In this document: in pieces, positions 25,813-34,536 of the stretch
Position numbering within the stretch: the stretch's first letter is position 1
Layout: every line of letters starts with the position of its first letter
Assembly (NCBI GenBank): GCA_034422455.1
Contig: DAOUJQ010000001.1
Coordinates: forward strand, 1-64,000
Source: UBA1127 sp034422455
Lineage (GTDB): Bacteria > Chloroflexota > Dehalococcoidia > Lucifugimonadales > UBA1127
Direction of reading: 5' to 3'
Length of the DNA stretch: 64,000 nt
Notes under the pieces: model-generated
What the model was told of the DNA's origin: nothing
Databases searched by the model: none
What the model saw: only the letters and a program-made list of their open reading frames with translations
Position numbers and translations under genes: made by a program

Positions 25813-27387
25813 CTAGTGCGTCTCGAAGATCTCCTGGTACTGGTTGACCTTGGCCACCAGCGCGTCGCGCTCCTCCGCCGTCGGGTTGCGGGGGTCCGCC
25901 GCGCGGGGCAGCCGCCCCAGCTTCAGCATCGCCGCGATGAGCAGCAACCGCGCCTTGTTGGTGTCCAGGTTGCTGCCCTCGATGAAGGCGTCGTTGGGGT
26001 TGCTGGGCACCCGCCCGCCGGGGTCCGCGCGGCCCACTTTCACGACCGGCATGCCGCTGTACGCTGCCATCGTCAGCGCCGCCACCTGCCCCTCCGTGCC
26101 GAAGCCGTACGGCGACGCCCCCTCCAGCACGAAGCCGTGCAGCTTGCACGATGCCGGGTCGTCGCTGGCCCGCTCCACCAGCCCCTGCTCGACGCGCGCC
26201 AGGATGTCGACCTCCGTGTCTGCCGACCCCTCGACATCCGCTTGCATGTACGCCCCGTACTTGACGATGTGCACTCTCGGCACCGCGTGCCCCAACAGCG
26301 CCCCGTCCGCGTCCTTGATGTCGATGCCGGTGGGAGCCGGGTCCGCCGCCGCGTCGAGGAACTCCAGCCTCGTCGGAAGCACGGTCAACCGCACGTCGGA
26401 CGTCGACGTGTGACGGTAGTTGGGACGGTACCACACGCTGACCGGCGGTCCCACGCTGCCGAGAATGCCCCCGTGCCCGCCCGTCGCCTTGTAGTTGCCC
26501 GGGCGGTCGTCCGCTTTCTTGAACTCCCGGCTCGCGAAGAGCTGCTCGTCCAGCACGCCCACCGCGCCGACGCCGTTCCCCTGGCCGGAGATGATGTAGT
26601 CGACGGCGTCCACGAGGTTGCGGTCGCCGTCGTTCGCGAGCTGCCCGTGTGGCCGCTGCGACGCCGCCCCCGCGATGGGCAGGTCCGTATCGATGAGCAG
26701 CCCGAGCCAGTACAGCGTCTCCTCCACCGTGGGGCTCCCCTCCAGCCAGAGCCCGCCCGCGTACTCGCCGCTGGCCAGCGCCGCCTGTACCATGTTGGCG
26801 GCCCTCGCTAGGCCCGCGCTCGTCGGGAACTTGCTGTAGGGCGGCCCGCCGCTGGCGAAGAAGTCCAAGCCGGGGACCTCGCCCTGCAGCGTGTACCCCG
26901 AGGGCGGCAGGACGCGGATGAAGTCGTAGTCCGCGCGGTTGTCCAGCGCGTTCGGCTTGCCGTCGTCGCTGCGCCCGCTGATGGTGCGGTCGATGTCCGC
27001 AAAGACGCGCGAGGCGTCCGGGTAGTGGTGCTGCCGCCCGTCCTCGCCCGGCCCGGTGTCGAAAGGGGCGCCGTCGGGGGATCCGTCGTTGCGCCGAGCC
27101 ATGTACGGCAGCAGGTACGGCCCGTCCTCCGGCCGCAGCTCCACCTCGTAGTAGTCGAGGCCGTTGTCGTGGTACAAGCGCCGCGCGTCCGACTCCAGCG
27201 GGTGCGCCGTCCACTTCTGGATGCGCACCGTCACCGGCTCGTACAGGAGCTGCCCCACCAGATGGTCGAACCGCCCTGGCAGCGGGGGCTCGCCTGGCAG
27301 CCGCGCCTTGTTGCTCGTGACCAGCGGCGGCGAATTCGTGACCGTGGCCCGTGGGCCGGAGAAGACGGCGATCTTGGGCTTCGGCAT
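25813..27387 (-). CDS. Asparaginase-fold protein with altered catalytic motifs
   Basis: 524 aa, about 190 residues longer than L-asparaginase. The asparaginase fold is recognisable from residue 215 on: GSPTVEETLYWLGLL aligns with HGTDTMEETAYFLDL, ANDGDRNLVDAV with SADGPFNLYNAV, and the C-terminus SNLDTNKARLLLIAAM and NQYQEIFETH with the family's LNPQKARVLL and IFNQY. But the N-terminal TGGTI nucleophile motif is absent, and the second motif's Thr-Asp is Ser-Pro (217-220), so ordinary asparaginase chemistry is unlikely. Start ATG 27387 chosen because GGGAGG precedes it by 5 nt. Unknown amidase-like or binding role. Confidence 0.7.
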   Translation of the reverse strand: MPKPKIAVFSGPRATVTNSPPLVTSNKARLPGEPPLPGRFDHLVGQLLYEPVTVRIQKWTAHPLESDARRLYHDNGLDYYEVELRPEDGPYLLPYMARRNDGSPDGAPFDTGPGEDGRQHHYPDASRVFADIDRTISGRSDDGKPNALDNRADYDFIRVLPPSGYTLQGEVPGLDFFASGGPPYSKFPTSAGLARAANMVQAALASGEYAGGLWLEGSPTVEETLYWLGLLIDTDLPIAGAASQRPHGQLANDGDRNLVDAVDYIISGQGNGVGAVGVLDEQLFASREFKKADDRPGNYKATGGHGGILGSVGPPVSVWYRPNYRHTSTSDVRLTVLPTRLEFLDAAADPAPTGIDIKDADGALLGHAVPRVHIVKYGAYMQADVEGSADTEVDILARVEQGLVERASDDPASCKLHGFVLEGASPYGFGTEGQVAALTMAAYSGMPVVKVGRADPGGRVPSNPNDAFIEGSNLDTNKARLLLIAAMLKLGRLPRAADPRNPTAEERDALVAKVNQYQEIFETH

Positions 27388-27514
27388 GGCATCCTCCCGA
27401 GGCAAGGCTGGACGTCGGTGGCGCTATGGTACCCGGCCCCAGTCCAAGCCGAAAGGCCAAGCGTGGATGGCATGGTAGTATCATGAGCAGGCACGACACG
27501 ATGAAGGAGTCCCC

Positions 27515-28135
27515 ATGACGACGCACGAAAGCAGCCACCCGACCGGCGGCCACCACGACTGGCACTCGCCGGAGTACGTCGACCACTGGATCAACCACGA
27601 CCTGACCCGCGACAACGAGCGCCGACCCATCCTGCGCGACATGATGACGCACGCGCCGTTCCCCGCCGATGCAGCGCTCGAGGTGATCGACATTGGCGCA
27701 GGCTACGGCGTCGTCGCTGAGGAGGCGCTCAAGGCTTTCCCGAACGCGCGGGTAACGTTGATGGACTACTCGGCGCCCATGCTGGAGCACGCGCGGCAGC
27801 GACTTGCAGCCTACGCCGACCGCACGGCTTTCGTCACGGCGGACCTCTCGACGCCCGCGTGGACGGAGGGCCTCCGCAACCGTTTTGACCTCGCGGTGTC
27901 CGGCTTGGCCCTGCACAACCTTCTCGGCGAGGGACGCCATCTTCAAGACCTGTACAAGGAGACGTTCAGCGTCCTGCGCGCTGGCGGCGCCTTCTTGGAC
28001 TACGACCTCGTCAGCTTCACCGGCGGCCTCGATGCCCACCTGCAGTGGCTCCTCGACGCCGGCTTCGGCACGGCAACGTGCCCGTGGGACGGCGGCACCC
28101 CCGCCGTGCTGGTGGCCACCATGCTGAGGGACTAG
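27515..28135 (+). CDS. Class I SAM-dependent methyltransferase
   Basis: 206 aa. SAM motif I is VIDIGAGYGVVAEEAL, motif II region VTLMDYSAPMLEHA, then FVTADLSTPAW and a motif FDLAVSGLALHNL typical of UbiE-like enzymes. The N-terminus is His-rich (MTTHESSHPTGGHHDWHS), which is also seen in related proteins with no known role. AAGGAG lies 6 nt before the ATG at 27515. TAGTAT at 27476-27481 could be its -10 but no good -35 is visible. Substrate unknown. Confidence 0.85.
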   Translation: MTTHESSHPTGGHHDWHSPEYVDHWINHDLTRDNERRPILRDMMTHAPFPADAALEVIDIGAGYGVVAEEALKAFPNARVTLMDYSAPMLEHARQRLAAYADRTAFVTADLSTPAWTEGLRNRFDLAVSGLALHNLLGEGRHLQDLYKETFSVLRAGGAFLDYDLVSFTGGLDAHLQWLLDAGFGTATCPWDGGTPAVLVATMLRD

Positions 28136-28140
28136 CCGCG

Positions 28141-28170
28141 ACCGTTCGCCCTGAGGGAAATCGAAGGGCG
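28141..28170. repeat. Dispersed repeat A, copy 3
   Basis: CCGTTCGCCCTGAG followed by a diverged middle (GGAAA) and TCGAAGGGCG. Lies in the 42-bp gap between two convergent genes. Confidence 0.7.
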
Positions 28171-28177
28171 AACGCCC

Positions 28178-29509
28178 CTACCCCCTGTACGTTTCCTGCC
28201 GCAGGCTCTTTCCCTGGTACTCCAGGTACTCCGGGATGGTCATGTTGGGCCTGTGGTTCGCCTTGATCTCGTTGGCCCCGGCCGCGCCGTCGGCCAGCAG
28301 GTCCACCACCGTCAGCGCCATCGCCTTGGCCGCGTTCAGCACCGCGTTGTCCCAGTCCTCGATGAGGTAGTCCACGCCGTGCCCCGATCCTACGGCCCCG
28401 CTGGCGTACGGGTGGATCGTCGGCATGACCTGCCCCACGTCGCCCATGTCCGTGGAGCCCGTGCGATGCGGTGCGCGGCCCACGTTCTCCTCACCGACGA
28501 CTGCCGCTGCGTTGGCGCTGTACACGGACATCATCGCGTTGTCGTTGCGCATGGGCATGTAACCCGGCAGCGTCGTGATCTCCACCTCGGCGCCGATCGC
28601 CATCGCGGCGGCCCGCAGCGCCCGGTCCACCTTCATGTCGGCGTCGTCGATGGCCGCCAGGTTGTTGCCGCGCACGAACGTCTCCATGCGCACGTCCGCC
28701 GGCACCGAGTTCACCGACGCGCCCCCGCGGGTGATGATCGGGTGAACCCGAACCGTGTCCTTGTCCTGGAACGTCTCGCGCTGCGCGTGGATGGCCGCCA
28801 GCGCCAGCATCGCCGCGTTGAGCGCGTTCACGCCCATGTGCGGTGCGCCGCCCGCGTGCGCGGCCCTGCCCCGGTACTGGATGAACTTGGCGATCATGCC
28901 GTTGTTGGTCGACGACAGCGCCAGCTTGCCCTCGTGCGCGTTGCTGGACGTGTGCGTCATCATCGCGAGGTCGATGTCGTCGAACTCGCCCAGCCGCAGG
29001 AACTCCGCCTTGCCCGCCAGCAGCTCCAGCTTGCCCTGCTGCCGCAGCTCGTTGCGGTACTCGATTTCGATGTACTCCTCCGCCGGCACCGCGATGAGCG
29101 ATACCCGCCCGCTCAGCGCGTCGAGCACCCCCGGCGCCTGCAACCCCATGCCCACGCCGAGCATCATCGCGATCTGCGCGTGGTGCCCGCATGCGTGCGC
29201 TGCTCCCGTCGACGGGTTCGCGTGGGGGTGTCCCGGCACCAGCAGCGAGTCCAGCTCGCCCAGCACCGCCACGTTCGGCCCCGGCCCTGCGCCGCCGTCG
29301 AGCTGCCCCTTGACGCCGGTGATCGCGATGCCCGTCCGGCGCTGCACGCCCATCTCGCCCATGACGCGGTCGACCACGGCCGCGGTCTTGGTCTCGCGGA
29401 ATCCGGCTTCCGGGTGCCCCAGGATGGTCTTCGCGACGCGCACCAGTTCCTCGCCCCGGCGGTCGATCTCCTCGGCGACGCTGCGCTTCAGGTCCTCGCG
29501 GCTAGGCAT
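28178..29509 (-). CDS. M20-family amidohydrolase/peptidase
   Basis: 443 aa. Di-metal hydrolase of the M20D (AbgB/hippurate hydrolase) type that cleaves amide bonds of N-acyl or aminobenzoyl amino acids. Visible features: LGELDSLLVPGHPHANPSTGAAHACGHHAQ (metal-binding CGHH), VPAEEYIE (catalytic and metal Glu), then the dimerisation domain and a C-terminal HRTGSTDMGDVGQVMP containing the last ligands. ATG 29509 was chosen because AGGGGGA precedes it and a good promoter lies just upstream. Substrate not determinable. Confidence 0.9.
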   Translation of the reverse strand: MPSREDLKRSVAEEIDRRGEELVRVAKTILGHPEAGFRETKTAAVVDRVMGEMGVQRRTGIAITGVKGQLDGGAGPGPNVAVLGELDSLLVPGHPHANPSTGAAHACGHHAQIAMMLGVGMGLQAPGVLDALSGRVSLIAVPAEEYIEIEYRNELRQQGKLELLAGKAEFLRLGEFDDIDLAMMTHTSSNAHEGKLALSSTNNGMIAKFIQYRGRAAHAGGAPHMGVNALNAAMLALAAIHAQRETFQDKDTVRVHPIITRGGASVNSVPADVRMETFVRGNNLAAIDDADMKVDRALRAAAMAIGAEVEITTLPGYMPMRNDNAMMSVYSANAAAVVGEENVGRAPHRTGSTDMGDVGQVMPTIHPYASGAVGSGHGVDYLIEDWDNAVLNAAKAMALTVVDLLADGAAGANEIKANHRPNMTIPEYLEYQGKSLRQETYRG

Positions 29510-29538
29510 GGCGTCCCCCTTCGGTCCTGGATGGGCTG

Positions 29539-29567
29539 ATGCTATGGCGGCTGTCGCCACGGGTCAA
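29539..29567 (-). promoter_or_regulatory. Promoter of the M20 amidohydrolase gene
   Basis: Minus strand TTGACC (29567-29562), 17-nt spacer, TAGCAT (29544-29539). Confidence 0.7.
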
Positions 29568-29666
29568 GCGACATGGGTTGTCAATGGAAATCCAGCGGGC
29601 GCTTGGCTATACTACCGGCACATAACGCACCAATGGCGAAAGTGGAGAGGCAGCAGGAGGACCCAA

Positions 29667-30959
29667 ATGGCAACGGACACCGGTCGCAAGCTTTACAACG
29701 TCGGCGGCGTGATGCTGAAGCAGCCGTTCAAGATCCGGCGGCTGGGCCACTTTGGCTTCAACGTCCACAACATGGACGAGTGCGTGGTCTTCTACCGCGA
29801 CCTGCTCGGCTTTAAAGTCTCGGACGAGAACGACTTCAAGGCGAGCCCCAACCCACAAGTGCAGGAGTGGCTCAAGGACATCGACAACGGCAAGGGCTAC
29901 TTCATGCGCTACGGCGCCGACCACCATGCCTTCGTGCTGTTCAACGCGAAGGTGATGGACGCGATGGCCGCCGGCCGCGCCGCCGCCGAGGGTAAGTCGA
30001 CCGAGGGCATGACCGGCGCCCACGGCATCAACATCAACCAGATCACCTGGCAGACCGGCGCCCTCTCGGAGGTCATCGGCGCGTTCCACTACTTCCAGGA
30101 GCGCGAGGTTCCCATCATGCGCGTCGGCCGCGACATGCCCGGCAGCAACTGGCACGTCTACTGCTACGACCCCGACGGCCACGTCAACGAGCTCTACTAC
30201 GGCATCGAGCAGGAGGGCTGGAACGGCCGCAGCAAGCCACGCGACATGTACTACCGTGGCTTCCGCGAGGAGCCCGGCCTCCCGCAGATGTCGGAGGAGG
30301 ACGAGGTCGACGACGCCGTCGCCAAGGGCATCGACGTCGACTCTGGCTACCGTAGCAAGGAGATGCTGCCACAGAGCTACGAGGTCGGCGGCGTGATGAT
30401 CGCCCGGCCCTTCAAGATCACCAAGATTGGCCCGGTCAACCTCTTCGTGCAGGACCTGGACGCCTCCATCGAGATGTACACCGAGGACCTGGGCTTCACC
30501 GTCACAGAGGAAGTCGAGTACAAAGGCCGCCGCGTCGCCTTCCTGCGCAACGCCGCTGAGCACCACACCCTCGGTCTCTTCCCCGAGGATCTCCGCGGCG
30601 AGCTCGGCTGGCCGGACGTCTCCACCTGCATGTCCTTCGGCGTCGAGGTTGGCAGCTACCAGCAGCTCAAGGACGCGGTCGCCTTCCTCAAGGAGAACGG
30701 CGTCCGATTCCTCGACCTGCCGGCCGAGTTGCACCCCGGCATCGACTACGCCGCCTACTGCCTGGACCCAGAGGGCAACGGCATCCTCCTCTACTACTAC
30801 ATGGAGCAGCTTGGCTGGGACGGCAGGCCGCGCCCGGCGGAGCTGCGCCGCGCCCTCGGCCCGGAGGCGTCGACGCACCGGGTGGAGGACTGGCCGGAAG
30901 CCCTGGAACCCCTGTCCGACACCTACGTCGACCAGGTCTTCCAAGGCCCGATTGGCTAG
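29667..30959 (+). CDS. Two-domain VOC (extradiol dioxygenase-like) protein
   Basis: 430 aa with two vicinal-oxygen-chelate modules in tandem, at about residues 22-180 and 240-400, each preceded by a similar YNVGGVML / YEVGGVMI segment, so the halves come from a duplication. The first has candidate ligands His28 (LGHFGFNV) and Glu175 (VNELYY) plus the HH pair 86-87, but Gln125 stands where type I extradiol enzymes have the second His. The second module lacks His and Glu ligands and is likely structural. Possible ring-cleavage enzyme of the neighbouring Rieske system. Start ATG after GGAGG (6 nt). Confidence 0.8.
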   Translation: MATDTGRKLYNVGGVMLKQPFKIRRLGHFGFNVHNMDECVVFYRDLLGFKVSDENDFKASPNPQVQEWLKDIDNGKGYFMRYGADHHAFVLFNAKVMDAMAAGRAAAEGKSTEGMTGAHGININQITWQTGALSEVIGAFHYFQEREVPIMRVGRDMPGSNWHVYCYDPDGHVNELYYGIEQEGWNGRSKPRDMYYRGFREEPGLPQMSEEDEVDDAVAKGIDVDSGYRSKEMLPQSYEVGGVMIARPFKITKIGPVNLFVQDLDASIEMYTEDLGFTVTEEVEYKGRRVAFLRNAAEHHTLGLFPEDLRGELGWPDVSTCMSFGVEVGSYQQLKDAVAFLKENGVRFLDLPAELHPGIDYAAYCLDPEGNGILLYYYMEQLGWDGRPRPAELRRALGPEASTHRVEDWPEALEPLSDTYVDQVFQGPIG

Positions 30960-31038
30960 GACAACGGTAGGTTCGCCCACAGGCCATTGGAACGATCTTG
31001 TGGACGGCCTGTGCCTGCGCATTTGAGGGAGTAACACG

Positions 31039-31368
31039 ATGTGGTATCTGACCTTCTCGCGTCCACAAGCGCCGCGCGAGCAAATCGTGCCGCACCTGCA
31101 GGAGCACCTGGACTGGCAGCGGCGCATGCACGACAGTGGACGCGTGCTCTTCTCCGGTCCCTCCGGCGACCGCTCGATGGGCATCATCCTCGTGCGCGCG
31201 GCCTCCCTTGACGAGGCGAAGCAGGTGCTGGACTCCGAGCCGTTCCACGCCCTCGGCCTCCGCACGTACGAGGTCATCGAATGGGACGTGCACCAGGGCC
31301 TGGGCCTCGGCGGTTTCTCCGGCGAGAGCCTCGCGCTGTTGGCCAAGGAGAAGGAATCGTCAACCTAG
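31039..31368 (+). CDS. YciI-like protein
   Basis: 109 aa. YCII-fold small protein: MWYLTFSRP, HLQEHLDWQRRMHDSGRVLFSGPSGD (the conserved His/Asp pair region) and SLDEAKQVLDSEPFHALGLRTYEVIEW. Family members are ferredoxin-like dimers, some acting as muconolactone isomerase-like or chlorohydrolase enzymes. GAGGGAG precedes the ATG. It sits 79 bp after the VOC gene and before an amidohydrolase, compatible with one catabolic transcript. Confidence 0.85.
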   Translation: MWYLTFSRPQAPREQIVPHLQEHLDWQRRMHDSGRVLFSGPSGDRSMGIILVRAASLDEAKQVLDSEPFHALGLRTYEVIEWDVHQGLGLGGFSGESLALLAKEKESST

Positions 31369-31373
31369 CTGGA

Positions 31374-31401
31374 ACCGTTCGCCCTGAGCTTGTCGAAGGG
31401 C
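31374..31401. repeat. Dispersed repeat A, copy 4
   Basis: CCGTTCGCCCTGAGCTTGTC followed by GAAGGGC; ends 36 bp before the amidohydrolase start codon, inside its untranslated leader. Confidence 0.75.
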
Positions 31402-31437
31402 GTGCAGATGCAACCTAACATGATTGAGGAGCAGACT

Positions 31438-32343
31438 ATGCGGACCATCGACACCCACGCCCACATTGTCCCCGAAGAGGTGCTTGACCTGCTGCCGGAG
31501 CCGTTTGGGTCGTTCAACATGGTGGGCAATATCACGGACATCGGGGCGCGCCTTGCCGACATGGACGCCCACGGTGTGCAGGTGCAGGCGCTCTCGGCGT
31601 GGCTGGGCCTCCTCAGCAAGGGGACCGAGGCGGCGCAGCGCTTCAACGACGCCCTGGCGCGGGTGGTGGAGGCAAACCCCGACCGCTTCGTCGGCCTTGC
31701 CATCGCGCCGATGGGAGAGCCGGACAAGGCCCCGGCGGAGATCGAGCGGGCCGTGCGGGAGCTGGGCATGGTCGGCGTCGGCATTGCCTCCAACGTCAAC
31801 GGCGCCAACCTGGACGGCAAGGAGTTCGGCCCCTTCTGGGCCAAGGTGCAGGAGCTGGACGTCCCCGTCTTCATCCACCCGGCCAACGTCCTGGGGCCTG
31901 ACCGGCTGGAGCACTGGTTTCTCAACAACATCATCGGCAACGTCACGGACACGGCCGTCGCTGCGGGAAGCATCATCTTCGGCGGCGTCTTCCAGGAGTT
32001 CCCCCGCCTCAAGATCTACCTCGCCCACGGCGGCGGCAGCTGCCCGTACATTCGCGGACGGTGGGACCACGCCTGGCGCAGCAACCTGACGGGATCCTCG
32101 ATCACGAGGTTGCCGAGCGAGTACATGAAGCTCTTCTACTTCGATGCGCTCACCCACTCGGGCCAGACGCTGCACTACCTCATCGACTCCTTCGGCCACG
32201 ACCGGGTGATGCTCGGCACGGACTACCCGTTCGGCATGGGCGACTACGATCAGGTGGCCTTCATCAACCAGCCGGACTACCTGACGGACGAGCAGAAGGC
32301 GGACATGCTCGGCGAGACCGCCGCCAGGCTGTTCAGGATATAG
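31438..32343 (+). CDS. Amidohydrolase family 2 (ACMSD-like) metal-dependent hydrolase
   Basis: 301 aa TIM-barrel enzyme. Metal site HxH is IDTHAHI near the N-terminus; a further His (VFIHPAN), His (LAHGGG) and Asp (GTDYPFG) complete the set. The family includes 2-amino-3-carboxymuconate semialdehyde decarboxylase and gamma-resorcylate-type decarboxylases acting on aromatic ring-cleavage products, which fits the Rieske/VOC neighbours. I prefer ATG 31438 (GAGGAG 6 nt before) over in-frame ATGs at 31408 and 31420, because the frame's upstream portion lies in dispersed repeat A. Confidence 0.88.
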   Translation: MRTIDTHAHIVPEEVLDLLPEPFGSFNMVGNITDIGARLADMDAHGVQVQALSAWLGLLSKGTEAAQRFNDALARVVEANPDRFVGLAIAPMGEPDKAPAEIERAVRELGMVGVGIASNVNGANLDGKEFGPFWAKVQELDVPVFIHPANVLGPDRLEHWFLNNIIGNVTDTAVAAGSIIFGGVFQEFPRLKIYLAHGGGSCPYIRGRWDHAWRSNLTGSSITRLPSEYMKLFYFDALTHSGQTLHYLIDSFGHDRVMLGTDYPFGMGDYDQVAFINQPDYLTDEQKADMLGETAARLFRI

Positions 32344-32392
32344 GCGGCGAGGCTGGAGAATAGACTAACGGCTGAGCGATGCGCACCGGATC

Positions 32393-33007
32393 ATGACGGA
32401 CGATATCTGGTCAATAGCCATAGCCGCCGTTGCCGCCTATCTGGCGGGCAGCATCTCTCCATCCTACATCCTGACAAGGGTGTTCAAGGGCGATGACATC
32501 CGAAAGGTGGGGACGCTCAACGCCGGCACCCTGAACGCCTTCAATTCCCTCGGCAAGAAGGGTGGCGTGTTCGTCTTCGTCGTCGACCTTGGCAAGGGTG
32601 TTCTGGCCGTCCTCGTGCCGGGGTGGCTCGGCGCTCCCGATGAAGCCGTCTACGCCGCCGCCGTGGCCGTCGTCGTCGGCCACAACTGGCCGGTCTGGCT
32701 CAAGTTCGTCGGCGGCAAGGGCGTCGCGACGTCCTTTGGCGTCGGGCTGGGGCTCATTCCGCTTCTCACCGTCGCCTCCCTCATCCCTGCCATTCTCCTC
32801 CTGGTGACCCTCAAGAAGTGGGCCATCGTCGCGATGGGCGCGGGCTTCGTCCTGCTGGTCGCGCTCACGATCATCACCGGCAAGCCATTGGGCGTCATCG
32901 TGGTCATCTTCGCCGTCTCTGCCGTCGTGGGTATCGCTCAGTTCACCCGGCCGACGTGGGTGCGGCCCGATGACATGACCACGGCTGGCTCGTCGGAGCA
33001 GGCATAA
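32393..33007 (+). CDS. plsY: Glycerol-3-phosphate acyltransferase PlsY
   Basis: 204 aa integral membrane enzyme (about five helices) that transfers acyl groups from acyl-phosphate to glycerol-3-phosphate in phospholipid synthesis. Motif 1 is GSISPSYI, motif 3 GHNWPVWLKFVGGKGVATSFG is fully typical. Motif 2, normally GSGNxGATN, reads GTLNAGTLN (DIRKVGTLNAGTLNAF), an unusual variant that keeps the Asn/Gly positions. No strong RBS before the ATG at 32393; it starts 50 bp after the amidohydrolase. Confidence 0.88.
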   Translation: MTDDIWSIAIAAVAAYLAGSISPSYILTRVFKGDDIRKVGTLNAGTLNAFNSLGKKGGVFVFVVDLGKGVLAVLVPGWLGAPDEAVYAAAVAVVVGHNWPVWLKFVGGKGVATSFGVGLGLIPLLTVASLIPAILLLVTLKKWAIVAMGAGFVLLVALTIITGKPLGVIVVIFAVSAVVGIAQFTRPTWVRPDDMTTAGSSEQA

Positions 33008-33030
33008 CAGGTGCCCGCCCAAAGCTATCT

Positions 33031-33048
33031 CGCTTGACAATGCAAGCG
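33031..33048. promoter_or_regulatory. Candidate operator overlapping Rieske promoter
   Basis: Perfect inverted repeat CGCTTG-N6-CAAGCG that covers the -35 box of the promoter at 33034-33062. Confidence 0.45.
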
Positions 33049-33062
33049 TCACTGCATACTCT
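33034..33062 (+). promoter_or_regulatory. Promoter of first Rieske oxygenase gene
   Basis: TTGACA at 33034-33039, 17-nt spacer, TACTCT at 33057-33062; start codon 55 bp downstream. Confidence 0.6.
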
Positions 33063-33116
33063 CGGATACGATTACCGCAGTGTTCAGCCCAGTCCAAACA
33101 CCCAACTGGAGGAGTC

Positions 33117-34517
33117 ATGCTTACCAGGGAGGAAAACGAGCTTCTGTGTCGCGTGGGCCCCGGCACGCCCATGGGCAACCTGATCCGCGAGTTCTGGATC
33201 CCCGTGCTGCCGTCCAACGAGTTCCCAACACCCGACTCGCCCGCCAAGCGCATGCGCTTGCTCAGCGAGAACCTCGTCATGTTCCGCGACAGCGATGGCA
33301 ACGTCGGGTGCTTCCCGGAGTCCTGCCCCCACCGCGGCGCCAGCCTCTACTTCGGCCGCAGCGAGGAGGGCGGCCTCCGCTGCATCTACCACGGCTGGAA
33401 GTTCAACGTTGACGGCCAGTGCCTGGAGATGCCCTCGGAGCCGGAGTCCAGCAACTACAAGGAGAAGGTCCGCATCCGCTCCTACCCCTGCCGCGACGTC
33501 AACCACATGATCTGGGTCTACATGGGCCCGCGTGAGACTCCGCCGCCCTTCCCCGCCTTTGACGTCAACCTCATTCCCGAGGAGAACGCCTTCCCACCCA
33601 TCATCATGATGGAGGAGGCCAACTGGTTCCAGAACTTGGAGGGCGACACTGACTCCGTCCACCTCGACTGGCTGCACGCGCGTCTCCGAGCCGACGTCGG
33701 GACCGTGGGCCGAGGCCACATCCGGGGCACCTTCAGCTCCCAGAAGAACCCCTTCATCCAGGCGAAAGCAGCCGAGTACGGCGCCTTCTACACCGCCCGC
33801 CGCCAGGTCACCGGTACGGAGCGCTACTGGCATCGAATCAACCAGTTCATCTTCCCCATCTTCACCATGGTGGGCGGCGACGGTGAGCAGGCCCACCTCC
33901 GCGCGCATGTGCCCGTGGACGACACCCACTCGATGCTCATCTCCTTGGGCGGCTACCTCAACCACCCGATGAGCGAGGAGGAGCGCAACAGCCGCATCTT
34001 CACGGACCCCTTCTACCCCTCTGGCGGCTACGTGAAGCGCACCAGCAACCCGCTGACCTACTTCCACACCGTCGCCAACAAGGACACCGACTACTGGCGC
34101 GACATGGAGGTGGAGAAGACCGAGATGATGAGCGGCGTCCCCTTCGTCATGAACCTGCAGGACCGGGCGATGACCGAGCTCATGTCCAACCCGGTCACCG
34201 GCGAGCCCATCTACGACCGCACCCGTGAGCACTTGGGCACGACCGACGGCATGTGCATCATCGTGCGCCGGCAGCTCCTCCGCGCCGCCAACGCCCACAT
34301 GGAGGACGGCACCGTGCCGCCCAACGTCGACAACGCCGAGCTCAACCACGTCCGCCATGCCTGTGTCGGCCTGCCCGTCGACGGCGACTGGGTGGCGGCC
34401 AGCGAGGCGCAGCGCTACGCCCAGGAAGACCACAACTGCCTCTGCTTCCACGTCCTCAGCATGTCTGACGACGCCGACCCGACCAAGATGCCCGCGGAGG
34501 TGCTCGGCCTGGCGTAG
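33117..34517 (+). CDS. Rieske non-haem iron oxygenase, alpha subunit
   Basis: 466 aa. N-terminal Rieske [2Fe-2S] domain with ligands C70-x-H72 (CPHRGA) and C89-x2-H92 (CIYHGW), followed by the catalytic domain whose mononuclear iron site is seen as GDTDSVHLDWLH (Asp bridging, two His). It belongs to the phthalate dioxygenase/vanillate demethylase-like group with no beta subunit. Substrate unknown; hydroxylation or O-demethylation of an aromatic compound is likely. No reductase or ferredoxin gene lies nearby. GGAGGAG precedes the ATG; a promoter, a possible operator and a terminator make it a single-gene unit. Confidence 0.92.
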   Translation: MLTREENELLCRVGPGTPMGNLIREFWIPVLPSNEFPTPDSPAKRMRLLSENLVMFRDSDGNVGCFPESCPHRGASLYFGRSEEGGLRCIYHGWKFNVDGQCLEMPSEPESSNYKEKVRIRSYPCRDVNHMIWVYMGPRETPPPFPAFDVNLIPEENAFPPIIMMEEANWFQNLEGDTDSVHLDWLHARLRADVGTVGRGHIRGTFSSQKNPFIQAKAAEYGAFYTARRQVTGTERYWHRINQFIFPIFTMVGGDGEQAHLRAHVPVDDTHSMLISLGGYLNHPMSEEERNSRIFTDPFYPSGGYVKRTSNPLTYFHTVANKDTDYWRDMEVEKTEMMSGVPFVMNLQDRAMTELMSNPVTGEPIYDRTREHLGTTDGMCIIVRRQLLRAANAHMEDGTVPPNVDNAELNHVRHACVGLPVDGDWVAASEAQRYAQEDHNCLCFHVLSMSDDADPTKMPAEVLGLA

Positions 34518-34536
34518 GGTCATTTCAAGCAAACGT

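Noticed and set aside
25604..28039. An 811-codon minus-strand frame
   Set aside because: Shadow of the asparaginase-like gene and its divergent methyltransferase; composition is Arg/Ala/Gly-rich.
28253..29539. A 428-codon plus-strand frame
   Set aside because: Antisense of the M20 amidohydrolase; product consists of His/Val/Arg repeats.
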